From Vesta saturnalis (Eukaryota; Arthropoda; Insecta; Coleoptera; Lampyridae): a DNA stretch of 64,000 nt. The DNA lies in the NCBI GenBank assembly GCA_036346205.1, contig JARFJB010001595.1:1061001-1125000 (forward strand), read 5' to 3'. The notes below the pieces were generated by a model. The model was not told where the DNA came from. It searched no databases and saw nothing but the letters and a program-made list of their open reading frames with translations. A program made the position numbers and the translations under genes. Positions 13,554 through 25,038 of this stretch are shown here, in pieces. Within the stretch, counting starts at the first letter, position 1, and each line of letters opens with the position of its first letter.

Positions 13554-13557
<4 letters not shown>
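11695..13557. mobile_element. foldback element 1 with ~650-bp inverted arms
   Basis: The left end, ACAGGTGTCCAGTTTAAGAT, is repeated inverted at the right end (...ATCTTAAACTGGACACCTGT). The arms, about 11695-12330 and 12935-13557, stay recognisably complementary along their length; TAACCATGGTTAC and CTAGGCCTA landmarks occur in both. There is no transposase. The ACAGG ends next to TA are like those of Tc1/mariner-derived non-autonomous elements, so mobilisation by a mariner transposase is likely but inferred. The centre contains direct tandem repeats. Confidence 0.85.
12039..12886. repeat. direct tandem repeat inside foldback element 1
   Basis: Units starting GCATTTTGAATTCTTC occur at 12039, 12386 and 12786 (the last truncated). 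Periods are 347 and 400 bp; the second unit is longer mainly because it contains its own (TA)n tract at 12432-12494. The unit is part of the inverted arm, so the arm itself was tandemly amplified. Confidence 0.85.

Positions 13558-13622
<65 letters not shown>
13557..13622. repeat. (TA)n microsatellite between two foldback elements
   Basis: Pure TA tract separating the right end of foldback element 1 from the left end of foldback element 2. Confidence 0.98.
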
Positions 13623-13623
<1 letters not shown>

Positions 13624-13624
13624 C

Positions 13625-14397
13625 ATGTTCTGAAATAGTTCAATTTCTGCATGTAGAACTCATTAAAATAACAAAATGTTCCTATAAACTGCTAAAAGCA
13701 CCCTTAAAAGTTACAGGTTCTTGAAATTTCGAATTAAACTGATTTTATCCAGTTATTTCAAAAACGATAAAAGATAAAGAGACGAAATAAAGAACATACA
13801 TAACTTTTCATGCCGAGTAACATGAGCTGCCATTTTCGTTATTCGAATCATATGAGTCCTTTTCAATGAAAATATCAAGTCTAAAAATTTTGTACGACCT
13901 TTTTGAAATTTTTTTGACAGATTCATAAATTTTGGACAGTTTTACGTAAAAATGTCGTCTTTGCGTAAGTCGATATCGGCAACGGTTTTTGTGTAAAATG
14001 AGTTTGAAAATTATCATTATTTGATAAAATTACTGTTATTCACTTCGGAATCAATTCAAATTCTATTATTTAGCCAAATTGCATTTAAAATAAACTGTCA
14101 AATGTATGAATTTGTTAAAAAAATTGCGAGAAGGTCGTACAAAATTTTTAGGGACTTGATACCGTTTCCATCTGAAAGGACGCCTATGATTCAATAACGA
14201 AAATGGCCTAGCTCACGTTAGGCGTGAAAATCATGTATGTTCCTTAATTTCATCTCTTTATCTTTTATCGTTTTGAAATAATTGAGTAAGATCAGTTTCA
14301 TTCGAACCCTTTCAAGGACCTGTAACTTTTAGTGCGTTTTAGACATGTTTATAAAACATTTTTCTTTAATGAGTTCTACATGTAATTGAACTATTAG

Positions 14398-14402
<5 letters not shown>
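13625..14402. mobile_element. foldback element 2 with ~350-bp arms
   Basis: The left arm (13625-13975) and the right arm (about 14050-14402) are inverted copies at roughly 80 percent identity by eye. Shared landmarks are AAAAATTTTGTACGACCTT, ATAAAAGATAAAGAGA and AAAAGTTACAGGT. A spacer of about 75 bp lies between. It has no coding capacity and is bounded by (TA)n on both sides (13557-13622 and 14404-14449). Confidence 0.8.

Positions 14403-14403
<1 letters not shown>

Positions 14404-14449
<46 letters not shown>
14404..14449. repeat. (TA)n microsatellite
   Basis: TA tract running directly into ACAGGGTTATTCAC, another mariner-like terminus. Confidence 0.98.
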
Positions 14450-14453
<4 letters not shown>

Positions 14454-14572
14454 GGTTATTCACGTTATACGACACGGAAGATTGTGGCTATATATCTTAG
14501 TTTTAAGAAAGTTTTATTTTTTGAGTGAATACATATCTATCAGAGGTACATTTTAAAATTATAGTCACAATA

Positions 14573-16461
14573 TACAGGTTGTCCCAGAAACCCGATACAT
14601 GTCAAAGTTTTTTTTTTAAAATGGGACATCCTGTATATTCTTACTTTTTCGATTTATACGATCAAAATAAAAGTGAGTTTCATTAAGGTTTACCTCTACT
14701 AAACCTAAAGGCTTTCAAGAGATATTGTATTTTGTGAAAATGTAGTAATAATTTCGACACGTTTGAAGTTAAATATTTCATGAGCGCTTCGGTACTAACT
14801 TTGGGTACTGTTCAACCAATTGAATAAGTTTCATGTTGCATTTGTAAAAAATTGATTATCTTATACAAGGTGTTCAAAAATGTTGACCTTACATTGTCAA
14901 TATTTAAATTGCAATAACTTGGTTATTTCAAATGGAACTGTATTTTATATCAACGTCAGTTGTAGAATTTTATTCTCTATCAAACGATATTACACTTCCT
15001 ATAGCTAAATATTACATTTCTCATGAAAAACTCACATTTAGTGAAAGTACACCGATTTTAACTATTTTAACATCTATCAAGTGAAATTTTACAGGTAAAA
15101 TTTTATTGCTGTCAGTTGTTGATTTAAAATAATAAAACTTTTGATTATGATTTTTTAAATTTATTAGAAAATAAAAGATACATGAAAATATGATGAAAAT
15201 GCAAAAAATAACAGTTTACTATTTATAATAAATGTTCAAAGTGACGACCGTCTGATTCCAAACACATTTGTATTCGCTTTCGAAACTTTTACCAACATTG
15301 GATAACATTTCTGGTTGGATAATTTGAAAAGCTTCTCTGATACAGTCCTTCATGTTATCTGGTGTAGTTGAGTGTATTATAAACAATCCTTTCACATATC
15401 ATAGAAAGAAATCCGGTGAAGTAAGTTCTGGTGATCGTAGGCCAACACTGGGGCCATTTCTTCCTATCCAACGATTTTGGAAATAGTATTTAAAATCTCG
15501 TACATCACGATGATAATGTGCAGCTCCATCCATTGCAACATTTCGCCCTCTTGTTTAAGATATCTTCTAATAAAATTGGAAGTTCATTTGATAAAATTCT
15601 AAAATAATCTTCCATTTAAATGCTCATTAAAAAATGTGGACCAATTAAATGTTCGCCATTATTGCAAATATTAACTGACCACCTGTGTTGATTATCAACT
15701 GTTCTAAATTGATGCGGATTGCAGTCTCAATAATAATGGAAGTTATGCCTGCTGACGTAGCCATTGTTGTGAAATGTGCATTCATCGCTGAACAGAACTA
15801 GATTGGAAAAGTTTTCATTTTTGCGATTTTATCCAGCAATACAAAATGTAACTCGATTATCAAAATCATTTACCGAAAGTTCTTGGTTACGTTGGATTTT
15901 ATAATCATGGTATTTATGTTTATTAAGAATTCTAGAAACGCTAGCTTATAACGTTAATATTCTGGGCTATTTGGTTTTGCCCTATTGATTTTCATTCAGG
16001 CAATAACATCAAATTCAGTGTCTTCGTCCGTGTCGTAGGTTTCGTTCTGGTCAGCTTTTTATACTCAACACTTCCACATTGCCTGAATTGCAAAAGTCTT
16101 TCAAAAACATATTTGTTCGGATGATTCCTGTTAGGAAATCTCTGAGCGTAAACTCGTGACCCAATAAACAGTTTTGTAGACATTTAAGAATAAAAATCAT
16201 ATCGATTCTTTCTTCTTTGCCGTAAACTTTCATTTTGGATAATGAATTTAATAGAACTAAATAACTCGACAGAATGAATCAAACATAATAACTGACATAA
16301 ATAAACTGACAGCAATAACATTTAACCTGTAAAAATTTCATGGTTGACTTGATAGATGTTAAAATGTTAAAATCGGTGTACTTTCACTAAATGTGAGTTT
16401 TCATGAGAACTAATATTTAGCATGATGTAATATCGTTTGATAAGAAAAATTCTACAACTGA
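14573..16461 (-). mobile_element. long-TIR Tc1/mariner element, right end truncated
   Basis: The left end reads TACAGGTTGTCCCAGAAACC, a typical insect mariner terminus. About 14940-15125 recurs inverted at about 16300-16460 (shared: AAAGTACACCGATTTTAAC, CTGTCAG, AACGATATTACA), so the element has long inverted repeats. The right repeat stops abruptly at 16461, where a gypsy integrase fragment begins. A decayed transposase lies between the repeats on the minus strand. Confidence 0.75.
15225..16235 (-). pseudogene. decayed Tc1/mariner transposase
   Basis: Broken minus-strand frames follow the order expected of insect Tc1/mariner transposases. An N-terminal helix-turn-helix start, MKVYGKEERIDMIFIL, near 16233 is followed by VYAQRFPNRNHPNKYVF. 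Next come a TEC-like CSAMNAHF stretch near 15780 and RWIGRNGPS, then LTSPDFF near 15440-15400, equivalent to 'RWIGRgGP...LTPLDFFLWG'. It ends as SDGRHFEHLL near 15235. Many stops make it inactive. The C-terminal motif suggests the same broad subfamily as the element at 30-33 kb. Confidence 0.75.
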
Positions 16462-17110
16462 TCATAGACATATGGTTTCAAGTCTTGAACATGCCAAACA
16501 CCCTGGAATTACCTTCTTCATCTTCTAGTTCATAATATACTGACCCGAGTTTCTTTTTTATCTTAAAAGGACCAACATACTTTGGAGCTAACTTGGCGTT
16601 GAAAGATGCTAAGGCATTCGATAACACTTTATTCTTCCTCCACACTTGTTCGCCAACAGCAAAACTGGTCGGTCGACGACGAAGATTGTAAGTTTTGCGG
16701 TTTTTATCAGACGAAGACTGTAATTTGGATAGAACCTGTTCATACAGTTTTTGAAAACAAATCGTTCGATTTTGTACTTCGTTTTCGTTTATCGGATGCT
16801 CTGAGCTACCAAAATTTGCATCATATTTCGCACCAGAAAGTACATGTTCTCGACCAAAGTTTATGAAGAACGGAGAGAAACCAGTAGTCTCCGAACGAGA
16901 AGTACGAATAGCTAAAGCGATAGAAGTAATATTTTCATCCCAAGTTTTATGTGAGGATTTAATATATTGTGAAATCATTGTCTTCACAACACGGTTTACT
17001 CGTTCAACTGGATCTGCACGGGGATAATAAAGTGGTGTAAAAGAAATTTTAACTCGATATTTATCGCACAGCTTTTTGAATTCATTGATAGGCGGCCAGA
17101 CAGGAAACGT
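16462..17110 (-). pseudogene. Ty3/gypsy retrotransposon integrase C-terminal fragment
   Basis: An open stretch of 169 codons (16987-16478) with upstream sequence to about 17110 encodes the integrase end: PLYYPRADPVERVNRVVKTM, then W.....AIRTSRSETTGFSPFF, GREH, and the C-terminal domain ending YVGPFKIKKKLGSVYYEL. The final HVQDLKPY is shifted into another frame by an indel near 16500. Integrase inserts the cDNA of LTR retrotransposons. Only the C-terminal third is present, with no protease, reverse transcriptase or LTR nearby, and it abuts a truncated mariner repeat at 16461. Confidence 0.85.
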
Positions 17111-17492
17111 GCCAACTATTATCCGGAACTTCCGAAATATAATTGTACAGGCAGGTAATTACTAAACTAATTAATATAAGCCTGTATTCAATTTTTTTTT
17201 ATATGTGAATGCACGAGATTTATCCAGAATTACCGCTTCAAGTACACCACATGGCACGAATTTTTAAAAAGAAGCAAAAATTGTTGATAATAGAATGAAA
17301 CCAGAAAAATGCTCAAAAGTACCTAGCAATGATAAAATTTGGCCTAGGGGTTAGGCTATTGAATTGGAATTCAAAATTGATATCACTAAAGACATTATTA
17401 TGCTAAATGTGACTTAAAATAATTATTTTTAAAAAGTTTACTATTCATGAATATATTGAAATTTATTGTTAAATAAAAATTAAACCGTTACA
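17110..17492. other. AT-rich, no gene seen
   Basis: No reading frame or recognisable repeat between the gypsy fragment and copy B of the duplicated segment. Confidence 0.5.
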
Positions 17493-18454
17493 CATATTAT
17501 CAATAATATTATGATATAACAATAATAATTATTAAAGAAATAGTTAAATAATAAAATAAATGCAGAGCGATCTGTTACTTCGGATTTGAATACCTGAAAT
17601 ATAATATTTTACGTCAAAATTTATGTAGTGAAATATATTAATTGTGAACTAATAAAAAATAGTAATACTTAATAAACACGATTAAATTTTCAGCAATTCA
17701 GGGTAATGACGACGGAGTATTAGAATCGTTATCCGAGCTATAACTGAACCCGAAAGCACTACCACTTTCAGCATCATTTCCAACATTAATAATTAAGGCT
17801 TATTTCGCACCATATTAAAAGGTTTTGTTAACAGTTCTCCTTTATGACTCAACGGGTTTCATTTACTATTGTACTTTATATAAAAATTAAGTACCGGAAG
17901 GGATTTATGGCATTATTTTTACAAAGAATGGTTTAAATAAAAAGTTACCACTTTTGTTTATCAAAAAAAATTTTCCCAACCATCAATCGATTAAACGACT
18001 TCTAGTTTACACAAATCTTTTTCTACCAAAATTAATTTTTAATATATTTACAAGATAAACTAAAAACAAAATTGAAAGTAATTTATTCAAGGAGCAACTT
18101 GAATAGTTGATTAAAGACTGTTTAATAATTATTAAACAGTACTATGACTTATCATAATTAATTAATATATAAAAAATAATTTTTACCTTAATAATAAATT
18201 GAATTACTTTATTGTGAATACTAAATTCTTTTTTTGTTCCTGCAGACAACACTGCCAAATCGTGGAGTAAAATCGATACCGTTGTAACAATTTATTGCTT
18301 GTAATATCAAAGTCCGATTTTATGCACACATATACCTGAAATAGCAATTCAGTAATTTTGAAAATGTTTACACTTTTTAAAAATGAAGTTGAAAAAATAA
18401 AATTATCAAAATCGTGCATCCAAATCGAGTAAAATGTAGATAGTTAAAAAAATT

Positions 18455-18465
<11 letters not shown>
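17493..18465. repeat. duplicated segment, copy B (empty-site version)
   Basis: Nearly identical to copy A at 8371-11595 but without the LINE tail and the LTR-like insert, so it records the state of the sequence before those insertions. It ends at a (TA)n tract at 18464-18510, as copy A does. Confidence 0.8.

Positions 18466-18510
<45 letters not shown>
18464..18510. repeat. (TA)n microsatellite
   Basis: TA tract at the end of copy B. Confidence 0.97.
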
Positions 18511-18512
<2 letters not shown>

Positions 18513-18690
18513 AATGTTTAAATATATATATGAAATTGTGATATTAACTGGATAATTGAAATTAAAATTTGGAAATAAAACTAAATTTCTACTTGTTTTG
18601 CAGATGTTTACACAACTATGGCATAAACATTTACACCTATACATAAAAATGATAAGTGCAGGAAATCACACAAATAAAGATACAACTAAC

Positions 18691-18872
18691 AGGGTTATGA
18701 TTAAAAATTGACTCATATGTCCATTGTCCTATCTGCAAACGGATGTTTTCATACAGCTGGTTCCAATTATTCATGTAAGCTCTTTCCAATTGATGATCGA
18801 AGTTCTTGATCCACCAAGTTCGCTGCTGCAATACGTCCAATAATTTCACACTGGCTCTCGGATTGATGGTTG
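18691..18872 (-). CDS. possible single exon of an unrecognised protein
   Basis: An open minus-strand stretch, hydrophilic and unlike the surrounding low-complexity DNA, runs from about 18872 to 18691. It has a candidate acceptor (AG at 18873-18874) and donor (GTTAGT at 18685-18690). It encodes residues such as KLLDVLQQRTWWIKNFDHQL, rich in Trp and charged residues. I do not recognise the family and found no flanking exon. It could be a host exon, a fragment of an unrecognised repeat, or chance. Confidence 0.25.
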
Positions 18873-18879
18873 CTTTGTT

Positions 18880-20575
18880 GTGGTAAACGTGTTTATTTTA
18901 TGCTTAAAAGTTTCACTCAACCACAAAATTTATTGATAATGATATTTATTTAATTATTTTAAGATTTTTCAAACTTATCGGTTTAAGTAATGTTTTAAGA
19001 TTGTAGAAATTTTAAATTATTATCACTTTCTTTTTAGCATCCGAATGGAATATTAATTATTAAAATGTCGCAGCAGGAATAAAATACCAATTGGAAGAAA
19101 AAAATGATTACAATTTTATTTTGGAAAACATAACCACAAATTTAATTAAACAAACGAACTTTTTTAAAATCGTCAAACATTAATCGTAACAACTATGAAA
19201 TTTAATTCGTAATAAGCTTTACGAACATGGACTAATATCGGTAACCTAACTTTATTTTAACAAATGTAGGTTAAAAACAATTGTTTCTGAACCTCTCGTT
19301 TCTCCGTTAAACTTGTATTAAAATCTCCCGATAATAATTGTGGTTAAATAACTTACTTGTTACACAAAAACACTACACTTTTTTAAACTTTGCAAAACAA
19401 CTGGATTAAATAGAAAAATATAGAGAGATTTTGCTCAGGAGCAATTCTTTATATACCCTTCTGTTAGTTACCATATTTTCATTTTTTTTTTTGGAAATCC
19501 AAATAATATAACCAAGTTTATGATTGGTCAGAATAAATTCGAAAACTTAACTAAATTATAAATTATGCTATAACTTTTTTATAAAGCTATTGATTTAAAT
19601 TTTAAAAACAGAAATGAAATCTGTGCTAAATTCTGCACAAATTGATACCCAACTTGATATAACTCGCTTAAATATTCTACGAATTGACTTATTCTTAACT
19701 GAAATTGCTTATATCTAAAAAATCTTACTATCTACACTTAAATTAACTACATATTTGTGATCTGGACGAAAATTTGTATCAGAAAACGTTTATTATATGT
19801 CCAAAATCTTAAATTTAGAGGAAAATTCTGTTTAACATAATAAATTTGTATAGTCAACCCCATTTCACAAAATTTATGTTTAAATGACTTGTACAAGTTA
19901 AATTACTGTGTGGAAATGAGGAAAACCTCCTATTAATCACATTAACAGATCATTTTAAGCTCGTATTAATCTACAAAAACTATAAATTTGTAAAAAACCT
20001 TAAATTTAAAACTTTACCTTCAAAAATCTAACATAAAAATGTATTTGTATGTAAATATCTTTATGTAAAATTGTTCTGTACAATGTTCTTAATGTTTATT
20101 ATGCACCACTTTGTTTATCGCACATCCGCTACCATTTATATTGTGAGTAATGATTAAATTATGTTCGTATTGTAACCCTTTCTCGAATTTTAACACTTTT
20201 CCTGCATTTTATCTTACTTATAATATGTCCCTAATATAAACATAACTCTACACTATGTGTTAAACACCTGTAAAACATCCAAATGCCAAAATACCTTTAA
20301 TGAACTGTAATTTAATGAAACAAAACTAAGTACTTAATCGTACTTATAGAAATAACCTTATGTAACCTTCCTGACATGTTTTTATGTAGCATAATGCTTT
20401 TTATGATTGAACCAAATTGTACAAATTTTATTAAGCCTGTTTTAACCAAAACAAATCCACAAATTACATCAATTAAATGCATCGTAACAATATCGTACTT
20501 GATCTCAACTTGTGCTAAAGAAATTACCAGTTTAAACTCTCCAATCCCTGTCTTAATCTAATCTAATCATCTCAA

Positions 20576-20580
<5 letters not shown>
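18880..20580. other. AT-rich intergenic, no gene seen
   Basis: Very AT-rich sequence with no open frame worth keeping and no repeat I recognise. Confidence 0.5.

Positions 20581-20583
<3 letters not shown>

Positions 20584-20651
<68 letters not shown>
20584..20651. repeat. (TA)n microsatellite
   Basis: TA tract leading directly into ACAGGTGGCCCACTTAAG. Confidence 0.98.
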
Positions 20652-20653
<2 letters not shown>

Positions 20654-21350
20654 GTGGCCCACTTAAGCGGATTGCTCCATAACTCCTTACTATTACAAAT
20701 ACGAATAAATGTCTTAAACGTCATAAGCTACACGTTTTAAAATTATTTTCAGAAATGGCAGACTTCCGGTTATACCGGACACTCATGCCAACTTCGTTAT
20801 TTTAAATAGAACAACCTATATATTATTACATTTTTGAATTCCTTGTTAAATTTAAAGGTCACTTTAATCACCATACTATGGGTCTACGTCGCATTGCTTC
20901 TGAGTTATTTGACATTCTGTAGAAAAAATGACGTTTGCAGTGCCTCCGAAAACCTTCAATACCTATCTCGAAGACGTATACCGGTAGAGAGATGTGGCTT
21001 TCGTTTTTTACTTCCGAAAAGGGTACCGCATCATTCTTATTCATTGCCAAAAATCTTGCTTTTAGAATTCAATAATTTCTGTCGCTCCGAAAATAATTTT
21101 TTTGAAACATGGATAACTTGATTTTTTTTAATGGAATCTCCCACATTTTCTTACATCAGCGGATAGGAAATTAAATTTCCTTTCTATTGATGTAACATTA
21201 TCGATATTTTGGAATGATAGTTTTCGAGATATTCACATTTTTATCTAATTTCAGTTTTTATTGCGCATTGCCGCGGTGCTTTGGAAAGCGTTTGTCAATT
21301 GAGTCACGGTCATCTATCCGATCTTATCTGATATTCTTAGAAATCTATAA
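20652..21350. mobile_element. probable mariner-type non-autonomous element, one end visible
   Basis: The sequence after the TA tract starts ACAGGTGGCCCACTTAAG, the same type of terminus as foldback element 1 (ACAGGTGTCCAGTTTAAG). No inverted partner is found to the right, so either the other end is lost or only the terminus is shared. The open frames inside look spurious. Confidence 0.4.
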
Positions 21351-21353
21351 TGT

Positions 21354-21660
21354 TCAAGGTCAAAGATTACCCCGCTTCAAGGTCATGTGTGGGTTATTAT
21401 ATAACTGAAAATTTTATAAAAATATGAAAATTAGAAGGTCATTCTCAAGGGCAAAGATGCACTAGGCCGCTATCCTGGATCACATTATAAGAATTTTTGT
21501 GATGAAGTTAATCAATGTCAAATCTAAAAACTAATTAAAAGGTCATCACGAAGGCCAAAGAAATACTATGCCATCCTGAACCAAATTATAGGAATTTCTG
21601 TTGAAGTTAGTCAAGGTCAAATGTAAAAATACGAATGAGGTCATCAGCAAGGTCAAAGGG
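21354..21660. repeat. degenerate ~105-bp tandem repeat rich in TCAAGGTCA
   Basis: About 2.4 diverged units run from roughly 21417 to 21665, each with AAGGTCAT.., 'ATCCTG.A.CA.ATTATA.GAATTT.TG' and 'GAAGTTA.TCAA.GTCAAAT'. Perfect TCAAGGTCA nonamers lie at 21354-21362, 21377-21385 and 21611-21619, with near matches such as GCAAGGTCA at 21646-21654. Confidence 0.65.
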
Positions 21661-22187
21661 AGGGGGTTTGAAGTAGATGTGGAAGTGGTTAAGGTATTTA
21701 AGTAGTAATGTGAATGTATGGATAGTAAACGTTATGCGATGAAAAACACGTATTAAGAACGATGTCGACCTGTCGTTTCGTGGAAACAGAAGTTTTTGTT
21801 CAAGGTTGAGATGTCATTTAGAATACTCACTAAATCTGACAATATCGGATTACTGTTAGACATGACAACACTATAAGGGCGATTTTATTGTGACCTTGAA
21901 TGCAATTTATGCACCTAGATAAGTAGATAAAGAGCAGTGTCATGTCAGCCCATACATAACAATCGTGACGAAAAATTGTGTTGTAAACCTAAAGTATATT
22001 AATTTTGCTGTGAAGAGAAATTAGATATTAGTTCTAATATTTGTTAAACGTTCCTGATTACGTTAGCACAAGTTACATAAGAGTGTGCTTCATATTTTTA
22101 CATTGTTGGATATTTGATATCACTGATACTAGACCTTGGGGGTATAACTTCAGTAATTTCTCTAGCGTTTCAGTAAACAACTCATTA

Positions 22188-22781
22188 TGAGAGGCCTTAA
22201 AAACAAATTGCAGCAAGAACTAAGGTACAGTATTAATCAAATCTACAGAAAGTACCTGAAGCGTTCTTTGATGGTAGTCCTCCCGTGAAAGCTGTTTATT
22301 TACATTGAATATATTGCAAAACATTGTTATTCCTGATGAGTGCTTTAAGTGGTGTGCTATAAACTCAAAGTGTGAAAATGAAGTTATTAAGATATTATTT
22401 GATAGAAAAATTAGCTTAGACAATACCATTAATAGTTTTATGAAATTGTGTGCCGATAAAGGTTACAATTCATTAATTTCTATTGAAGTAGATGGGATCT
22501 TGGGCGATATGAATTTACATGGTGACATATCGCTTAAAATGTACATATACAATTTATTATGAGGTGATTCATTGTGTACTTTAACAAATGTTAGCTTAGA
22601 AAATATCAGTTCTGCTTATAAACATACTTTGTTTATTATAACTGAATGCATTGAGAAAGCAGCATATTATGCTAACTACAAGTGCCTCGATATTTTGATT
22701 GAAATATTATTAGAACAAAATATCACGTATGTTTCAACTGGAAAAATGAGGAGTACCACAAAATTTACTACTGGATATTAG
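22188..22781 (+). pseudogene. unrecognised coding-like remnant, possibly ankyrin-type
   Basis: One frame is open from 22305 to 22562, stops at TGA, and continues open from 22572 to 22781. Segments such as ECIEKAAYYANYKCLDILIE have the helical 'A..A...G/N..cl..Li..LL' spacing of an ankyrin repeat, but only weakly. An upstream short frame from 22188 is out of phase. It lies just beyond the 3' end of the minus-strand Polinton relic and could be an accessory gene of that element or an unrelated fragment. I cannot assign a function. Confidence 0.25.
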
Positions 22782-22964
22782 AAAACAGCGAAACAAATTC
22801 TTGCTTGGCATAGACATGTGCACCAGATTTGGGAGTATGGCCATCCAGTAATTTAAATGACTACAGAAGTACTTTTGGTTTACTACATAAGATGATGAAA
22901 TTTTAGAAAAAACGTTGTTTATGTGCAATATTTGAAAAAATTAAATGCAATTACAAACACATCA

Positions 22965-23770
22965 CTTTACGAATAACTTATTATTCTTGGAGCGAAGCAC
23001 TTTTTCCACCAGGTACACATCGGGATACTTTGTTTTCTGTAATTCGTGTTCATAATAGCCTCCCAGTACAGGTGCTCCTTTCATGTTTTCAACGCGCATG
23101 TGATGGGATTAGTAATGTGAACTTTCACAATCTTAAATAGTTCACTAGAACAATTGGGTATGTATCCTTTAGCAAAAATACTTTTAAATTTACTGATTCG
23201 TACTATGTCACCCACATAATATCGATTCCTATCGAGTATTGTTACGTGAGTGTAAACCTCCAGCTTTGTATAATTACTTCATTCCTGTTCTATGCTTACG
23301 ATTGTTAATCTATCGTTACGGTATCAATTGTATTAATCCATTTGTATTTACCTTGTGGACTAAACGTCTTATACAGAGCAGACTTAATGGTCCTCATAAC
23401 ATGTGTCGCAATTGCTGTCTTCTTTGTGCTATAGGTGGAGTAATGATGATTCCATAACGCAACATTAGTTTTGTAAAATGCTCATTGTAGAATTCTTTTC
23501 CTGCATCCGTCTTTAAATTGGTAGGTGTCCGACCCGCTTTGAAGATTGTTTGCAAGGCCTTGGGAACTTCTATGCCCGTTTTTATTTTTAACCATTTAGT
23601 CCACAAGTATTTCAAAAAACAGTCGATAACCACTAGTATATACTTATAGCCCTTATTTTGTTTGGCATGTGTGTTAAATTCGGTCAAATCTGCTTGTCAA
23701 CGGCCATCAAAACCTTTAATTATTGTTCGCCTTCACTTAAATTTTTTCTTGCGGGTTTGTAGAATTCGTT
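22965..23770 (-). pseudogene. Polinton/Maverick integrase relic, copy 1
   Basis: The retrovirus-type DDE integrase of a Polinton inserts the element's DNA. On the minus strand 23687-23394 reads NKGYKYILVVIDCFLKYLW (first catalytic Asp), then KTDAGKEFYNEHF (second Asp) and an expected third-acid region broken by frameshift near 23400. Further left, in other frames, are YKTFSPQGKYKW, VGDIVRISKFKSIFAKGY and a chromodomain-like tail with PDVYLVEKVLR near 23010-22975, as in Polinton integrases. Frameshifts at several points make it dead. It follows the fibre-like and acidic region at 23.9-24.9 kb in the same orientation, the same order as in the larger Polinton at 61-63 kb. Confidence 0.85.
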
Positions 23771-23879
23771 GACGAGTTGTAATTTGGACATGACACTAAT
23801 TTATCCACAATTCCTTTAAGTTGATGTAATTTTTGATCCAACACTATATAAGCGTTAGAGTTTCCTTTAAAAGCTTTCT

Positions 23880-24160
23880 GAACTGCTTCTAGCCAAAAAA
23901 ACAAGGTATCATTTGCTTATAGCATCATCATATTCTTCGGGGTCCGCCAACTGTGTCAAACGGTTTCCATCCAAATTCAACCTTGTCGATAAATGGTATT
24001 GCTTAGTGATGACATCTTGAGGATCTATGGGATTGGCAACACTGCTGAGCATCTTATTCTCGATATCAAATTGATTATCATCAATTAGTTTATACCGAGG
24101 GGTTACTTTCTTGAATCGACACGGGGCATGCGAACGTCTAAATTTGTTAAACGGCATTTT
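23880..24160 (-). pseudogene. Polinton fibre-like gene segment with TK.Y motif, copy 1
   Basis: The minus strand encodes NPIDPQDVITKQYHLSTRL and then LTQLADPEEYDDAISK, two repeats of the 'DP.D..D.itK.Y' type seen in virion spike or adaptor-like proteins of Polintons and adintoviruses. It continues in the direction of the integrase. No start methionine context is preserved. The role as a structural or attachment protein is by family analogy only. Confidence 0.55.
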
Positions 24161-24214
24161 AGTTATGATATGTCGTCATCAACACATTCTCATTTATACT
24201 GCTTAGAAAACGGC

Positions 24215-24892
24215 TGTTTGGTTTTTCAATGTATCCATCTTCATACAGTTCTTCGACAATTGATATTATGTCATTTACGACACCTATGTTTCCAATTCCA
24301 ATTCCAATTTTTCTGCCCACAATACTTCTAGATCATGAATTAGTTCATGTGTATCATTCCAATACTTATATTCAATCGGTCTGTTTGTTAATTCCTCGAA
24401 ACATAGCCACACCTCCCTTAGTTGTTTATACTTTTTGCTGCGGCTTCCTCGAATTTGTTCACCTACATCATAATCTCGCCTCGCAACATTCGTAGCCTCC
24501 AAAATACCTTTATAATTTTTTTATCTCTTGAATTCACTAGATTTATATTGGGTTCATTCATAATAAGAAGATCGTATAAACCCGGAGTCCCTTTAATAAT
24601 CATATAGTTTCCTTTAATTGTGACGGAGCATTACCAATGGTCTATTTTTGGTATCATAGTGGACTCCATTACGTTTGATCGACAGTACCTTCAGGATCCT
24701 CATAATACATTCAACGTATATAAGAGGTAATTCATTGTCCTGCTCGAGAAATTCTTCTGAGATGGGTTCATTATGGGTAGTAGAATCATCTGTACTATCA
24801 AGAGGTTCTTCTTCTTCCTCCTCAGTATTAATCTCTCCCACGACTGATGTGTCTTGTAAATATCTAGAAATCTGTACAAAAAAAATCCGCAA
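24215..24892 (-). pseudogene. Polinton conserved structural-region protein, copy 1 N-terminal part
   Basis: An acidic opening (EEEEEPLDSTDD at 24892-24614) is followed in shifted frames by KGTPGLYDLLIM near 24590, LEATNVARRDYDVGEQIRGS and SKKYKQL near 24500-24440, and PIEYKYWNDTHELIHDLEVL near 24380. The larger Polinton has a parallel arrangement at 61.4-61.8 kb (GLRYDASLDKRAIGDSP, YELLTLKEPKY). Such a 'TPGLYELL...N...R....I.G.+..KY' protein recurs in insect Polintons; its exact role is unknown to me. Stops and indels interrupt it. Confidence 0.65.
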
Positions 24893-25038
24893 ATTAATTA
24901 TTTATTTTGATTAATTCTGTTGCAGAAAAATGCTCCGATATAGTTAAAATAATAATTAAGTTTTACCCCTTCTTCCGCAATAATAAAATCGGTTAAGATT
25001 TCAACGCAAGAACTCCCACCAGAATCTCACTTCATATT

